DNA of 64,000 bases from a virus. A program made the position numbers and the translations under genes. Positions within the stretch are counted from its first letter, which is position 1; every line of letters starts with the position of its first letter. Shown here one piece after another: positions 24,345-33,007 of this stretch. Below the pieces are notes generated by a model. The model saw only the letters and a program-made list of their open reading frames with translations, did not search any database and was not told the origin of the DNA. The stretch is from positions 62,001 to 126,000 of IMG/VR virus record IMGVR_UViG_3300021963_008220; one strand, 5' to 3'.

Positions 24345-24613
24345 TGGCTCTATACAATCCAAAACCAAAACCGATCTTTGTAATTAGAATGCCTAGACAG
24401 TCTTCGTCAGAAGCAATGACGATCATGGCAGAGAACGTTGGGAAAAATATGGCTGACTACCATGTTCTGGTTGTTAAAGATATGTGGAGCAGTGAATCCA
24501 ATGTTAGATTTGAGGTGTTCAACTCAGACTCCTTTCAGCAGATAGAATTCGAAAAGCTACAAAAAAGGTTGCTAACTTTAGCAACCGATACAATGAAATA
24601 CGAGAAATTTTAG
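24344..24613 (+). CDS. Small hypothetical protein
   Basis: 89 aa, begins MALYNPKPKPIFVIRMPRQS. Basic, mixed alpha/beta; NVGKNMADYHVLVVKDMW in the middle. Ends TAG immediately followed by TGA. Its 3' end meets the convergent DUF5824-like gene (4-bp overlap). Confidence 0.65.
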   Translation: MALYNPKPKPIFVIRMPRQSSSEAMTIMAENVGKNMADYHVLVVKDMWSSESNVRFEVFNSDSFQQIEFEKLQKRLLTLATDTMKYEKF

Positions 24614-25188
24614 TGATCTTTTAAATTAGCCTTAGCTCTCTTATAAAGAGCTTTATCACCCATCTTTGTAGTTTTACCGCCAGTAAGAAAAGAATTTACT
24701 CTAGCCATTGCCCATTGTTGAGGAGTAGTTCCTGGGATATGTCCAACTTTCCAAGCAGCATATCCTCTAGACCAAACTTGCTTTAGTATGCCTAAAGGAA
24801 ATCCTGTTTTATCTGATTTCTTTTTTAAAGCTTTGTAAACAGGACTGTTCTTACCCATTTTAGAAGCCTCTTCTAACATTTCAGCTGTTATGCTTTCGTC
24901 CTCTAAAACTATCTCTTCGAAGATGTTCTCTGGCTCTTCATAAGAATCGTAGCTAATCACGTTGTTTGCCTCGTATTCTTCGCCCTCTCCAAACATCTCT
25001 TTATACTTCTTGGTGTATTTGCTAGTTTTAGTCGGAACTGGTTTACCCTTTCCTGCTTTGCCACTTTTATAATCAGCATCCCAAGGTCCGTATGCTGAAC
25101 TGTCATCATCGGCCTTATCTCCATGCTTTTTAATCTCCCTTTTCATAATATTGGGATTTGTAGTTAGATATTTCTTAGGATATTTCAT
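24610..25188 (-). CDS. DUF5824-like phage protein
   Basis: 192 aa. The C-terminal part (ALKKKSDKTGFPLGILKQVW, GYAAWKVGHIPGTTPQQWAM, ARVNSFLTGG) is a block conserved in many large phage structural-region proteins (DUF5824 as I recall). N-terminal half is basic and Gly/Lys-rich. The GATATATA element ends only 4 nt before the ATG at 25188, suggesting a leaderless mRNA; an internal ATG at 25146 is the alternative start. Function unknown, probably late. Confidence 0.75.
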   Translation of the reverse strand: MKYPKKYLTTNPNIMKREIKKHGDKADDDSSAYGPWDADYKSGKAGKGKPVPTKTSKYTKKYKEMFGEGEEYEANNVISYDSYEEPENIFEEIVLEDESITAEMLEEASKMGKNSPVYKALKKKSDKTGFPLGILKQVWSRGYAAWKVGHIPGTTPQQWAMARVNSFLTGGKTTKMGDKALYKRAKANLKDH

Positions 25189-25192
25189 GCAT

Positions 25193-25200
25193 TATATATC
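25193..25200 (-). promoter_or_regulatory. Class-B late-type promoter GATATATA, short spacing
   Basis: GATATATA on the minus strand, 4 nt before the ATG at 25188. Confidence 0.55.
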
Positions 25201-25218
25201 AAAAAAACAGCAGTAAAA

Positions 25219-25250
25219 TTTTTTTATACCGATCATATATCATACTTTTG
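25219..25250 (+). promoter_or_regulatory. Class-A promoter (T7 ATACCG, 11 nt, TACTTTTG)
   Basis: CCG ends at 25231, 11 nt, TACTTTTG at 25243-25250. Upstream of the gene at 25265. Confidence 0.75.
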
Positions 25251-25264
25251 AGAAAAACAAGAAT

Positions 25265-26119
25265 ATGAGTCATTTCACAGTTATGGTTATCGGGGAGAAT
25301 CCAGAAGAGCAACTAGCTCCCTACCAAGAAAACAACATGGGCGACTGTCCGGAAGAATACATGGAATTTGTGGACGAGACCGAATCTCTCAAACAAAGTT
25401 GGGAAGATCTAACGGAAGACGAGAAATCCGAATTCAAATCATTCGAGGATTTCGCAGAGAATGAGGGATACAAAGAGAATGAAGGTAAATTCGGCTACTG
25501 GGAAAATCCCAATGCCAAATGGGACTGGTATGTTCTAGGAGGAAGATGGTCAGGATTTCTTAAGCTTAAAGAAGGGGCTGATGGAGAAGTCGGGAGTGCA
25601 GGGTTATTCAGTTCTCCTGCGGAGGAAGGAACAGCAGACTCTGCGTTCAAGAAAGACATAGACTTCTTTAACATGAGAAAGGATGCAGCCGAGAAAGCTG
25701 GAGAACTTTGGGACAAGGTGAAGAAGATCGTAAAAGGATGCCCAGAACCATTAGAATGGAAGCACGTAAGGGAAAACATGTTTCCTGGAGATATTGATGG
25801 TGCTAGGGAATATTACAGAAATCAGGAAGCTGTTCTAAAATTAGACGAATGGAACAAGGAGAATAGTCATGAGTTATTCGGTATTAATCTTGAAGATTTC
25901 AACTGCACCAGAGAAGATTACTGCATCGATGCAGCAAATGGTTCATTCGTAACATTTGCAGTTCTCAAAGATGGCAAATGGTATGAACGAGGTGAAATGG
26001 GCTGGTGGGCAAGCATAAGCAACGAAAAGTACAGGGACGAGTGGAATTCGGAGGTTGCCAAGATGATCGACGAATTACCAGATGACACACAAATCTCAAT
26101 CTACGATTGTCACATTTAA
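25265..26119 (+). CDS. Conserved phage protein of unknown function
   Basis: 284 aa, starts MSHFTVMVIGENPEEQLAPY, a recognisable opening of a widespread phage and bacterial protein of unknown role. Contains NPNAKWDWYVLGGRWSGFL, also typical, and an acidic helical middle. First gene after a class-A promoter. Overlaps nothing; the next ATG is 1 nt downstream. Confidence 0.75.
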   Translation: MSHFTVMVIGENPEEQLAPYQENNMGDCPEEYMEFVDETESLKQSWEDLTEDEKSEFKSFEDFAENEGYKENEGKFGYWENPNAKWDWYVLGGRWSGFLKLKEGADGEVGSAGLFSSPAEEGTADSAFKKDIDFFNMRKDAAEKAGELWDKVKKIVKGCPEPLEWKHVRENMFPGDIDGAREYYRNQEAVLKLDEWNKENSHELFGINLEDFNCTREDYCIDAANGSFVTFAVLKDGKWYERGEMGWWASISNEKYRDEWNSEVAKMIDELPDDTQISIYDCHI

Positions 26120-26120
26120 T

Positions 26121-26579
26121 ATGATCAAGAACAACGAAAATACATCACTATGCTCCGGCTGTGGTCAATGCTGCAAAAGGCTACCTGGAATAGTTTCTCC
26201 TTCGGATTTGGAAGAGGTAACTGTCGATTCACTTATCTCTCTTTTTAAAGCCGGATACCAGTTCGATTACTGGGAGGGAGATCTTACAGGTAAATCTGAG
26301 CATTCGGACATGACGTTCTACTATCTAAGACCTCAGACTAAAAAATCAGCAGGTAGAATAGTAGATGGATCTTGGGGAGGTGAATGTGTTTTCTTGACAG
26401 AATCAGGTTGTTCTAAGTCTTTCGAGGAAAGACCCGCTCAATGCAGAGCTTTGATTCCAGTGGAAAATCACGGATGCCATGTTCCGATCCCTTATGAGAA
26501 GAAAACAATGATTCAAGAATGGATACCGTATAATGGAATAATTTCTCAAACCATCGATAAAATATACGAAGAACAATAA
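26121..26579 (+). CDS. YkgJ-family cysteine-cluster protein
   Basis: 152 aa from the ATG at 26121. N-terminal CSGCGQCCKRLPG is the CxxCxxCC cluster of the family; later Cys at ECVFLTESGCS and PAQCRALIP complete a likely metal site. Members are thought to bind zinc or an iron-sulfur cluster; the reaction is not known. Start chosen over an upstream in-frame ATG inside the previous gene. Confidence 0.75.
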   Translation: MIKNNENTSLCSGCGQCCKRLPGIVSPSDLEEVTVDSLISLFKAGYQFDYWEGDLTGKSEHSDMTFYYLRPQTKKSAGRIVDGSWGGECVFLTESGCSKSFEERPAQCRALIPVENHGCHVPIPYEKKTMIQEWIPYNGIISQTIDKIYEEQ

Positions 26580-26580
26580 A

Positions 26581-26790
26581 ATGGAAACCGATTTAAGAAC
26601 TTACAAGAACTCTACCAGAAGAGCATCCGAAGTAATAACAGTTGAAGATTTTAACATCGCAGTTAGTAACAAAGAGCTAACTAAGTGGGATGGTCACGGA
26701 TACTGGGTAAAAGATGGATTGGAATCAGAAGACATGGTTTTCTCTGATCCCCAGCTAGATGCAACCCACGTTTCATGGTACAACAAATAA
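26581..26790 (+). CDS. Small hypothetical protein
   Basis: 69 aa, starts METDLRTYKNSTRRASEVIT. Acidic, Trp-containing (KWDGHGYWVKDGLES). Not recognised. One nt after the YkgJ-like gene. Confidence 0.6.
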   Translation: METDLRTYKNSTRRASEVITVEDFNIAVSNKELTKWDGHGYWVKDGLESEDMVFSDPQLDATHVSWYNK

Positions 26791-26800
26791 AATAGGAAAT

Positions 26801-27418
26801 ATGCCAACAGGATACACAGCAGGAGTGGTTGACGGAACCACCAAAACATTCAAAGATTTTGCAAAGATTTGCATGAGAGCTTTCGGGGCAGCGATTCATA
26901 TGAGAGACGAACCTCTGAGCAAGAAATATGAACACAGGGTTCCAGACGATTTCTATTACGAAAGAATTGAGGAAGCAAAGAAAAATCTTGCAGAACTCGA
27001 TACGCTACCTGACGAGCACTTCATTAAAGAGGAGCACGAGAAAATAAAGGATGATATCAGATACTACTCCGAAAAAATGAGAAAGGTTAAAGAAGCTAGA
27101 GAGAGATTAGATTCCTTGCTGGAAGAAACATCTGAGTGGGAACCACCAACCACAGATCATGTGGAATTTAAGAATTTTATGATTCAACAACTCACCGAAA
27201 CAATAAAATATGATGGTGACGTTGAATATTATGAAGGAGAAATTGAGCGTCTTTATAAAAAATTAGATACCCCTATTGATCTGGACTCTGTTAAGAAAGA
27301 TCTCAGAGAATCTTACGAAGCTAATCTAAATAGGAGTCAAAAAAGTCTTGATGAAGAAATCGAAAGATGTAAAAAATCCCACGATTGGGCGGATCAATTA
27401 TTAAAATCAATAGAATAA
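26801..27418 (+). CDS. Coiled-coil phage protein
   Basis: 205 aa from the ATG at 26801 (MPTGYTAGVVDGTTKTFKDF). The opening is shared by many phage proteins of unknown function. From residue 60 on, long charged helices dominate (KDDIRYYSEKMRKVKEARER). No catalytic motif. Two nt before the RNA ligase gene. Confidence 0.7.
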   Translation: MPTGYTAGVVDGTTKTFKDFAKICMRAFGAAIHMRDEPLSKKYEHRVPDDFYYERIEEAKKNLAELDTLPDEHFIKEEHEKIKDDIRYYSEKMRKVKEARERLDSLLEETSEWEPPTTDHVEFKNFMIQQLTETIKYDGDVEYYEGEIERLYKKLDTPIDLDSVKKDLRESYEANLNRSQKSLDEEIERCKKSHDWADQLLKSIE

Positions 27419-27420
27419 GA

Positions 27421-28509
27421 ATGGAAAGGAAATTAGCATCCATACAAAGAATCGGAAACATACTTCCCATCGAGGGAGCAGACGCAATAGAAATCGTAAC
27501 TGTTAACTCTTGGAAGGTTGTTTCTAAGAAGGGAGAATTTAATGAAGGGGATCTTTGTGTTTATTTCGAAATTGATTCGTTCTTACCTGTGAGAGAAGAA
27601 TTCGAATTTCTTAGAAAATCATCTTATAAAAAGATGGGTGATGTCGAAGGATTCAGATTAAAGACAATCAAATTAAGAGGCCAGGTTTCTCAAGGACTTT
27701 GTCTTCCACTCAATATATTGGAAGGTCCAGATGAATTCGTAATCGGTGTCAGCAAGCAGCCTTGGGGAGATCAGCTTCAGATTGGACCTTATGATGACGC
27801 TTTTGTTATCGAGGAAGGTGCTGATGTAACAGAATACCTAGGTGTTCTTAAGTACGAGCCACCAGTTCCAGCAGAACTTGCAGGAAAGGTTAAAGGTCTA
27901 TTCCCAGGTTTCATTAGAAAAACGGACGAGGAGAGAATCCAGAACATGACTAAGGAATACGACAGCATGCTTGATAAGCACTATTACGTAACAGAAAAAC
28001 TCGACGGAAGTTCAGCTACATATTATTTCAAGGATGGTGTATTTGGCGTGTGTTCAAGAAATTTGGAGCTATTAGAAACAGAGGGAAATACTTTCTGGAA
28101 GGTTGCTAGAGAATTGCTTATCGAAGAGAAATTAAGAAACATAGGGGAGAATTACTCTATCCAAGGTGAGCTTATCGGAGAAGGCGTTCAGGGTAACCCC
28201 TACAAAATTAAAGGTCAAACTGTATTGATCTTTAACATTTTCAACATCGACAAGCAAGAGTATCTTAGTCTTGATGACATGGTTCATTTTCTACACAAAA
28301 TAAATGTAGACGATAAGCCTTTGGAGCTTGTGCCTGTCGTTAATTACGATTACAAATTACCTCCAACAATCGAGGAGATCATCAGATATGCTGACGGTAA
28401 ATCAAGATTGAATGAGGGAACAGATAGAGAGGGTATAGTTATCAGAAATAGAGACAAGAGTATTTCTTTTAAAGCTATATCAAATACGTTTTTATTAAAA
28501 GAGAAGTAA
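27421..28509 (+). CDS. RNA ligase of the DRB0094 / DraRnl type
   Basis: 362 aa from the ATG at 27421. An N-terminal module (RKLASIQRIGNILPIEGADA) precedes the nucleotidyltransferase domain: motif I VTEKLDGSSATYYF, GVCSRNLELLE (motif III), YSIQGELIGEGVQGNPYK (IIIa) and EGIVIRNRDKSISFKAIS (IV/V). This order matches the Deinococcus RNA ligase family, which seals nicked RNA with 3'-OH and 5'-phosphate, including nicks templated by DNA. It is a second, different RNA ligase within 10 kb of the Rnl1-like one. Confidence 0.88.
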   Translation: MERKLASIQRIGNILPIEGADAIEIVTVNSWKVVSKKGEFNEGDLCVYFEIDSFLPVREEFEFLRKSSYKKMGDVEGFRLKTIKLRGQVSQGLCLPLNILEGPDEFVIGVSKQPWGDQLQIGPYDDAFVIEEGADVTEYLGVLKYEPPVPAELAGKVKGLFPGFIRKTDEERIQNMTKEYDSMLDKHYYVTEKLDGSSATYYFKDGVFGVCSRNLELLETEGNTFWKVARELLIEEKLRNIGENYSIQGELIGEGVQGNPYKIKGQTVLIFNIFNIDKQEYLSLDDMVHFLHKINVDDKPLELVPVVNYDYKLPPTIEEIIRYADGKSRLNEGTDREGIVIRNRDKSISFKAISNTFLLKEK

Positions 28510-28510
28510 C

Positions 28511-28645
28511 ATGAAAGGAATTAGTGAGGTTTTTACAACAACGGAGATTACATTATTCTTCGGAGGATTATTTTTAGGTATTTCAATTGGAATGTTTATT
28601 GGATACAAGTGTGCAAAATACTTAGTGGAGAAAGAAGATGAATAA
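28511..28645 (+). CDS. Small single-span membrane protein
   Basis: 44 aa, MKGISEVFTTTEITLF then a glycine-rich membrane helix (GGLFLGISIGMFIGY) and a charged tail KYLVEKEDE. Starts 1 nt after the RNA ligase stop and overlaps the next gene by 8 nt. Too small for family assignment. Confidence 0.6.
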   Translation: MKGISEVFTTTEITLFFGGLFLGISIGMFIGYKCAKYLVEKEDE

Positions 28646-29198
28646 GAACCTAAAAGATATAAGCGATTGGTTCGAAAGTGAGGAAGGTAAAGCTTCATTG
28701 GAGAAGTACGCGGAAAAACTCAGAAACGATATGAACCATAAAATGGTTTGGATTGATAGGTTTAAGAAGTGGGCTGAACCCGATATGGATGCAGCAATCG
28801 AAAAACTTTGTGCATGGTATGAATCTGACAAGTATCGGGACAGGGAGTATAAGAGAGGATACGAGCCAAGAGAACGACTTCTGTGGTTAGCATTCAACTA
28901 TGCGGAGGAGCATTGCAAAGAGTGTGACGACGAAGAGTATTTGAATGACTTCACAGGTCAAGCATACTACATCGGATCATACGTTATCCAGGTGATGCAC
29001 GGACAAGGTTCAGTATTAAGAGTCGATAAACTTAAAGGACCAATCAAACCGAGCAGAAAGGAAAGAATCGCATTAATGATCGAGAGCCGAATAAAATCAG
29101 AGTACACTAAGCATTCAAAGAGTTTACCTGATGATTGGGCTAAGATCGCATCTCACAAAATCTTAGCCTCTTTGGAGGATCTGGAAAACAGTATATGA
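28638..29198 (+). CDS. Helical protein of unknown function
   Basis: 186 aa, acidic, many Trp and Glu. Contains ERLLWLAFNYAEEHCKECDD and IGSYVIQVMHGQGSVLRVDK. No recognised family. Overlaps the start of galE by 4 nt (ATGA). Confidence 0.65.
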   Translation: MNKNLKDISDWFESEEGKASLEKYAEKLRNDMNHKMVWIDRFKKWAEPDMDAAIEKLCAWYESDKYRDREYKRGYEPRERLLWLAFNYAEEHCKECDDEEYLNDFTGQAYYIGSYVIQVMHGQGSVLRVDKLKGPIKPSRKERIALMIESRIKSEYTKHSKSLPDDWAKIASHKILASLEDLENSI

Positions 29199-30229
29199 AA
29201 ATAATAATCACAGGAGGAGCCGGATACATCGGTTCACATACGGCGGTTGAAGCTATCAGAGCAGGACACGAGGTAATTATAATCGATGACCTTTCCAATT
29301 CTTCGAGAGATTCTATTAATAACATATATAAGGCTTCCGGAAAGATACCTTTATTCTATGAGGCATCGATGTTAAAGAATCCATTAGACATCTACGACCA
29401 GATTGGTGAGCACGCAAGACATGCAGATGCACTTATACATTTTGCAGCTTTCAAATCTTCACCAGAATCAAAAGAGAATCCGCTTTCTTATTACAGAAAC
29501 AATGTTGATTCTCTGATGACTGCGATCAGGCTTTGCGAAATCTTCAGCATAAAGAATTTCATCTTTTCTAGCTCTGCGACAGTTTACGGACATCCTAACT
29601 ATTTACCGATCAATGAAGTCCATCCGATATTAAAGGGATCTACTCCTTACGGTTGTTCAAAGATTATGGGAGAATGGATACTGGAAGACTGCACAGCAGT
29701 AAAAAATCTAAAATCTGTAGCTCTAAGATATTTTAATCCAGCAGGAGCAGATCACACATATCTGTTAGGGGAAAGTCCAAAAGGAAAGCCAGGTAATTTG
29801 GTACCGATCATCACACAGGCAGCTGCTGGGGTTTATGAACAGCCAATCAAAGTTACAGGGGTTGATTACCCAACACCAGATGGATCTGCTATTAGAGATT
29901 ACATCCACGTAACAGATCTAGCCCAAGCACATTTGGCCGCACTGGAGTGGCTAGATAAGCAGGAAATTCACACCTTTGAGACATTCAATATAGGAACAGG
30001 TAAAGGCACATCTGTTTATGAAATGATAGAAACTTTCGTCATGGACGTTGAGCCAGATCTTATTGTCTGTGAAAAAGCAGATAGAAGACCTGGGGATCCA
30101 GCTGAAGTTTGGTGTGATCCTTCGAAAGCTAAAGAAATTCTAGGATGGGAGGCTAAGCTAACCACCCTTGACATTCTTAAAAGTGCATGGGAATGGGAGA
30201 AGAGAGTTGGGGGTGGCTGGGATATATAA
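29195..30229 (+). CDS. galE: UDP-glucose 4-epimerase
   Basis: 344 aa. Extended SDR features: TGGAGYIGSHTAVEA (NAD-binding), SSSATVYG, catalytic Y-x-x-x-K in PYGCSKIMGEW, ALRYFNPAGA and a C-terminal RRPGDPAEVWCDPSKAKEIL. Length is typical (about 338-345). Interconverts UDP-glucose and UDP-galactose. In a phage it may feed the nearby glycosyltransferase-like protein or alter host surface sugars. The last codons overlap a GATATATA element used by the following gene. Confidence 0.93.
   Translation: MKIIITGGAGYIGSHTAVEAIRAGHEVIIIDDLSNSSRDSINNIYKASGKIPLFYEASMLKNPLDIYDQIGEHARHADALIHFAAFKSSPESKENPLSYYRNNVDSLMTAIRLCEIFSIKNFIFSSSATVYGHPNYLPINEVHPILKGSTPYGCSKIMGEWILEDCTAVKNLKSVALRYFNPAGADHTYLLGESPKGKPGNLVPIITQAAAGVYEQPIKVTGVDYPTPDGSAIRDYIHVTDLAQAHLAALEWLDKQEIHTFETFNIGTGKGTSVYEMIETFVMDVEPDLIVCEKADRRPGDPAEVWCDPSKAKEILGWEAKLTTLDILKSAWEWEKRVGGGWDI
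30221..30228 (+). promoter_or_regulatory. Class-B late-type promoter GATATATA, short spacing
   Basis: GATATATA embedded in the last codons of galE, 4 nt before the ATG at 30233. Confidence 0.6.
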
Positions 30230-30232
30230 TCC

Positions 30233-30874
30233 ATGCAAAATCTTAAACTGTACGAAGAATTTAGCCACCCAAAGGAGGAGGATCTAGCTCTGGAGATTGC
30301 TGAATTTTTCGATGCGGTAGATATCTTCAAAAGGAGAAGGTATGGTCAAAAATTCAAAGCAAAGCTTGGAAAAAATTACACCCCTGAAAAAATCATAAGT
30401 CTAATCGGATCTTTAAAAGAAAAGAATTACGAGATTGAGTTATATCCTAATATGGACGAAAGAGCTTTAAGAGCTCTTATATCAGCTAGTAATATAGACT
30501 ATTCAAATCCAATAGAAAATCTAGAATATGGCTTAACCATTATAATAGTATCCAACTTCATGAGATACAAATCCTGTATTAATATACACAACGGGATAGT
30601 TTCTTATGACGTTCTGAATAAATCAAGCATGCAAGAAATTGCTCTTAATGAGTTTAATGAGAATAACATCGAAATGTTATTCTGGAATGGTAAGAATATG
30701 GTTAATGGAAAATTCGAACAGACCGAGATATTCCGCGAAGACGGGATGACAACTCTGATCTTCGAAAGTTACGAAACTTCTGACGGCGAAGAATATGTTA
30801 TGTCTGTTAGCGCTACCGGAAGTTTTAATGCTGGATACGATCTGGAGGATATTGAGGACATAGATTTCCTTTAG
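30233..30874 (+). CDS. Unknown protein, weak capsid-targeting-like N-terminus
   Basis: 213 aa, starts MQNLKLYEEFSHPKEEDLAL: the Y-E-E-F part fits the leader family, with E-E-D downstream. Acidic alpha/beta protein, no recognised domain. Ends in TAG. Its last 50 nt overlap the 3' end of the convergent exported protein gene. Confidence 0.65.
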   Translation: MQNLKLYEEFSHPKEEDLALEIAEFFDAVDIFKRRRYGQKFKAKLGKNYTPEKIISLIGSLKEKNYEIELYPNMDERALRALISASNIDYSNPIENLEYGLTIIIVSNFMRYKSCINIHNGIVSYDVLNKSSMQEIALNEFNENNIEMLFWNGKNMVNGKFEQTEIFREDGMTTLIFESYETSDGEEYVMSVSATGSFNAGYDLEDIEDIDFL

Positions 30875-31328
30875 CCTTCATTATAACTATCTGATTCTCT
30901 GCGTGTTTTATTAGATATTCATTAACACCAGGTACTTTCAATAAATAAGCCCTTTCATAAGCATAACAAAGTGCTTCCTCATCATTACCGTCCATCTCTA
31001 CCCCATCCATTAATAATTTTAGATGAAGCGACTCATGTACAATGACCGCACAAATGTCATCTATATCATTAGATCTCATATCTTTAGATGAGATGATGAT
31101 AGTTCCTTTTTTTCCGTATCCGCCATAGCAGCTAGAAAAGTTTCCGCCCCAGAATGAAATTGTGTCACAAACTTCCAGAATGTGACTATAATAAGCAGAG
31201 TCGACCATTTTTATTTTATTTAAGGCTGAATCAACTTTAAGATCCCAGAAATCTCCAGCCTTGTCTACTTTGATTTGAGCAGAAGAAACTAAAGGGATAA
31301 ATAGTAGGAAACAAATTAAGTAACGCAT
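30825..31328 (-). CDS. Exported zinc-metallopeptidase-like protein
   Basis: 167 aa. Signal peptide MRYLICFLLFIPLVSSAQ. The sequence VIVHESLHLKLLMDG has an H-E-S-L-H (HExxH) motif, with EEALCYAYERAY downstream offering possible third-ligand acidic residues. Expected in the periplasm or outer membrane of the host. Convergent with and overlapping the 30233 gene by 50 nt. CATATATA lies 4 nt before its ATG. Confidence 0.65.
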   Translation of the reverse strand: MRYLICFLLFIPLVSSAQIKVDKAGDFWDLKVDSALNKIKMVDSAYYSHILEVCDTISFWGGNFSSCYGGYGKKGTIIISSKDMRSNDIDDICAVIVHESLHLKLLMDGVEMDGNDEEALCYAYERAYLLKVPGVNEYLIKHAENQIVIMKAKGNLCPQYPPDRIQH

Positions 31329-31332
31329 CTTT

Positions 31333-31340
31333 TATATATG
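31333..31340 (-). promoter_or_regulatory. Class-B-like element CATATATA, short spacing
   Basis: CATATATA on the minus strand, one base from GATATATA, 4 nt before the ATG at 31328. Confidence 0.4.
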
Positions 31341-31835
31341 GAAAGAAAAAACAATAAACCGAAGAGAAACCAAGTAAAACCGAAAATAGAGCAAAAAAAT
31401 GACCAAGAGGTCAGTGATTTAGAGGTAGCTAAAAAGATGCTAAAGATCTACCAAAGTGCAGCAGATAGAAAATTAGAATTTAATTTATCATTTGAATCAG
31501 TTAAAAAACTACTAAGCTACCAAACCTGCTATTACACCAATAAAAAATTCGAGGAGGAAGGCAACTATTCCAGAAGCTTTGATCGGGTTGACTCGGCTAA
31601 AGGCTATGTAGAAGGAAATGTCGTTGCTTGCACAGTTGATATAAACGGTAAGAAGAGCAACCTATCATTTGAGGAAATAGAGTGCATTTATAAGAAAATA
31701 TCTCCATTTAAAGAGAAATCAGCAAAACCAGCAAAAATAGAGGAGTCTTCCGAGGTTACTGAGGTAACCATTATCCCACAAGAAGAGGTCTCCGAGGGAT
31801 ATATAGAGAATGCAGAATCACCTACTGAAATATAA
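31338..31835 (+). CDS. HNH-nuclease-like protein, possibly degenerate
   Basis: 165 aa. Basic Lys-rich N-terminus; middle QTCYYTNKKF then SRSFDRVDSAKGYVEGNVVA and ING-KKS recall the C-Y-T-G ... S-x-D-R-x-D-x-x-x-G-Y-x-x-G-N-V-V ... N-x-x-K pattern of phage HNH proteins. The usual catalytic His before the N-V-V strand is not evident. Tail is acidic. May be a nuclease or a derived binding protein. Overlaps the 31810 gene. Confidence 0.55.
   Translation: MERKNNKPKRNQVKPKIEQKNDQEVSDLEVAKKMLKIYQSAADRKLEFNLSFESVKKLLSYQTCYYTNKKFEEEGNYSRSFDRVDSAKGYVEGNVVACTVDINGKKSNLSFEEIECIYKKISPFKEKSAKPAKIEESSEVTEVTIIPQEEVSEGYIENAESPTEI
31798..31805 (+). promoter_or_regulatory. Class-B late-type promoter GATATATA, short spacing
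   Basis: GATATATA inside the end of the HNH-like gene, 4 nt before the ATG at 31810. Confidence 0.6.
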
Positions 31836-32607
31836 GAATTGGCTGGCAGAGTCAGAAACTCCGGAGACTTATAACTTAACTCAGGAGGACATCGACTATA
31901 TTCAGAATAACTGTAAAGTATTAAGTGTTCTTAAAAAATCAGGATTATCGGAAGGAATATTCAAACACTTAAATAGTCGCGATTATTTCTATGCGAAGAT
32001 ATCCACAAAAGATCTTGAGAAATATATTAAGCTTCTAGAGAAGACAGAGATAGAGTTTGTTCCAAGCTACTTTGAAGAGACAAACAATATCATAATACAT
32101 TTTACCAGAGATCGCAAGCTGGAAATAGGAAAGCACACCTCAGACATATTAGACTCCGGATCATTATCCCACAGAGGAAATACTAGGGAATTTAAAGTAA
32201 AATGGAGTGCTGATAGCAGAGATCAGGTTCTAGAGGTAGTAAATCAATCTATCGAAGAGATCATAAAGGAAATCAAGAAGGTTAGAGTCATGATCCAGGT
32301 GGGTAAAAAAAATATTCCGGATTCTCTAAAACCAACGATTAAAAAGAGAATATTGGAAAATTATAGAAGTGTGGTTGACTCTTTCTTTTATGAAGGAAAA
32401 TTACCCGAATTGGAGGAAACAAATATTGGATGGGTCATAGCGGAAATCTACTCATCAGATAAAACTATACTAAATACAATTTCTGATATAGAGGACAGGG
32501 AAACCCTTGATTCCATCCTAAGATCGCTAGAAAAGATGGAGGAAACGGATATCGTTAAGATCGTGAAAGCATACGTTAGATCATCCAGAATATTAAAGCA
32601 TCTCTAA
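31810..32607 (+). CDS. Unknown protein with capsid-targeting-like N-terminus
   Basis: 265 aa. N-terminus MQNHLLKYKNWLAESETPE: Y-K-N-W-L-A-E followed by Ser is a strong match to the leader pattern. The rest is charged and mostly helical, no recognised domain. Starts inside the previous gene but has its own GATATATA 4 nt upstream. Stop shares a base with the next ATG. Confidence 0.65.
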   Translation: MQNHLLKYKNWLAESETPETYNLTQEDIDYIQNNCKVLSVLKKSGLSEGIFKHLNSRDYFYAKISTKDLEKYIKLLEKTEIEFVPSYFEETNNIIIHFTRDRKLEIGKHTSDILDSGSLSHRGNTREFKVKWSADSRDQVLEVVNQSIEEIIKEIKKVRVMIQVGKKNIPDSLKPTIKKRILENYRSVVDSFFYEGKLPELEETNIGWVIAEIYSSDKTILNTISDIEDRETLDSILRSLEKMEETDIVKIVKAYVRSSRILKHL

Positions 32608-32984
32608 TGAGGAACATTAAACTATATGAGCTTTGGGATAAGAAGGAAGATGATGGGGTGGAGATGCTGGTTAAAATTCTAGATGATCTAAAACCCACAA
32701 TAATATCTCACTTCAATGCAAGAACGATGGATGTGGATTTCGTTGAGGTTTCTGATCCCCAGCAATTTGTTCTTGAGTATTGGCCTAAATCATTCGACAA
32801 CAGAATACCACAAAGAATCTCATACTACATAGACGATATTGCGGAAACCCTTTCAGAAGAAATTGGGACTAAAATAGATTGGCAGTTCTCACCTAATGGT
32901 AACGTTCAAAGATTGGAATTCAACCTTGAGAATGAAATTGATCCTAAATACTTCAGCGCCAAAGACCGCATGAGGTTCTCTTAA
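32607..32984 (+). CDS. Unknown small protein, weak capsid-targeting-like N-terminus
   Basis: 125 aa, starts MRNIKLYELWDKKEDDGVEM. The I-K-L-Y-E-L-W opening matches the leader family but the L/I-x-E site is not clear. Acidic, no domain recognised. Cotranscribed with the 31810 gene (TAATG overlap). Confidence 0.6.
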   Translation: MRNIKLYELWDKKEDDGVEMLVKILDDLKPTIISHFNARTMDVDFVEVSDPQQFVLEYWPKSFDNRIPQRISYYIDDIAETLSEEIGTKIDWQFSPNGNVQRLEFNLENEIDPKYFSAKDRMRFS

Positions 32985-33007
32985 TCTCAAACAAATCCTC
33001 CGATTTA

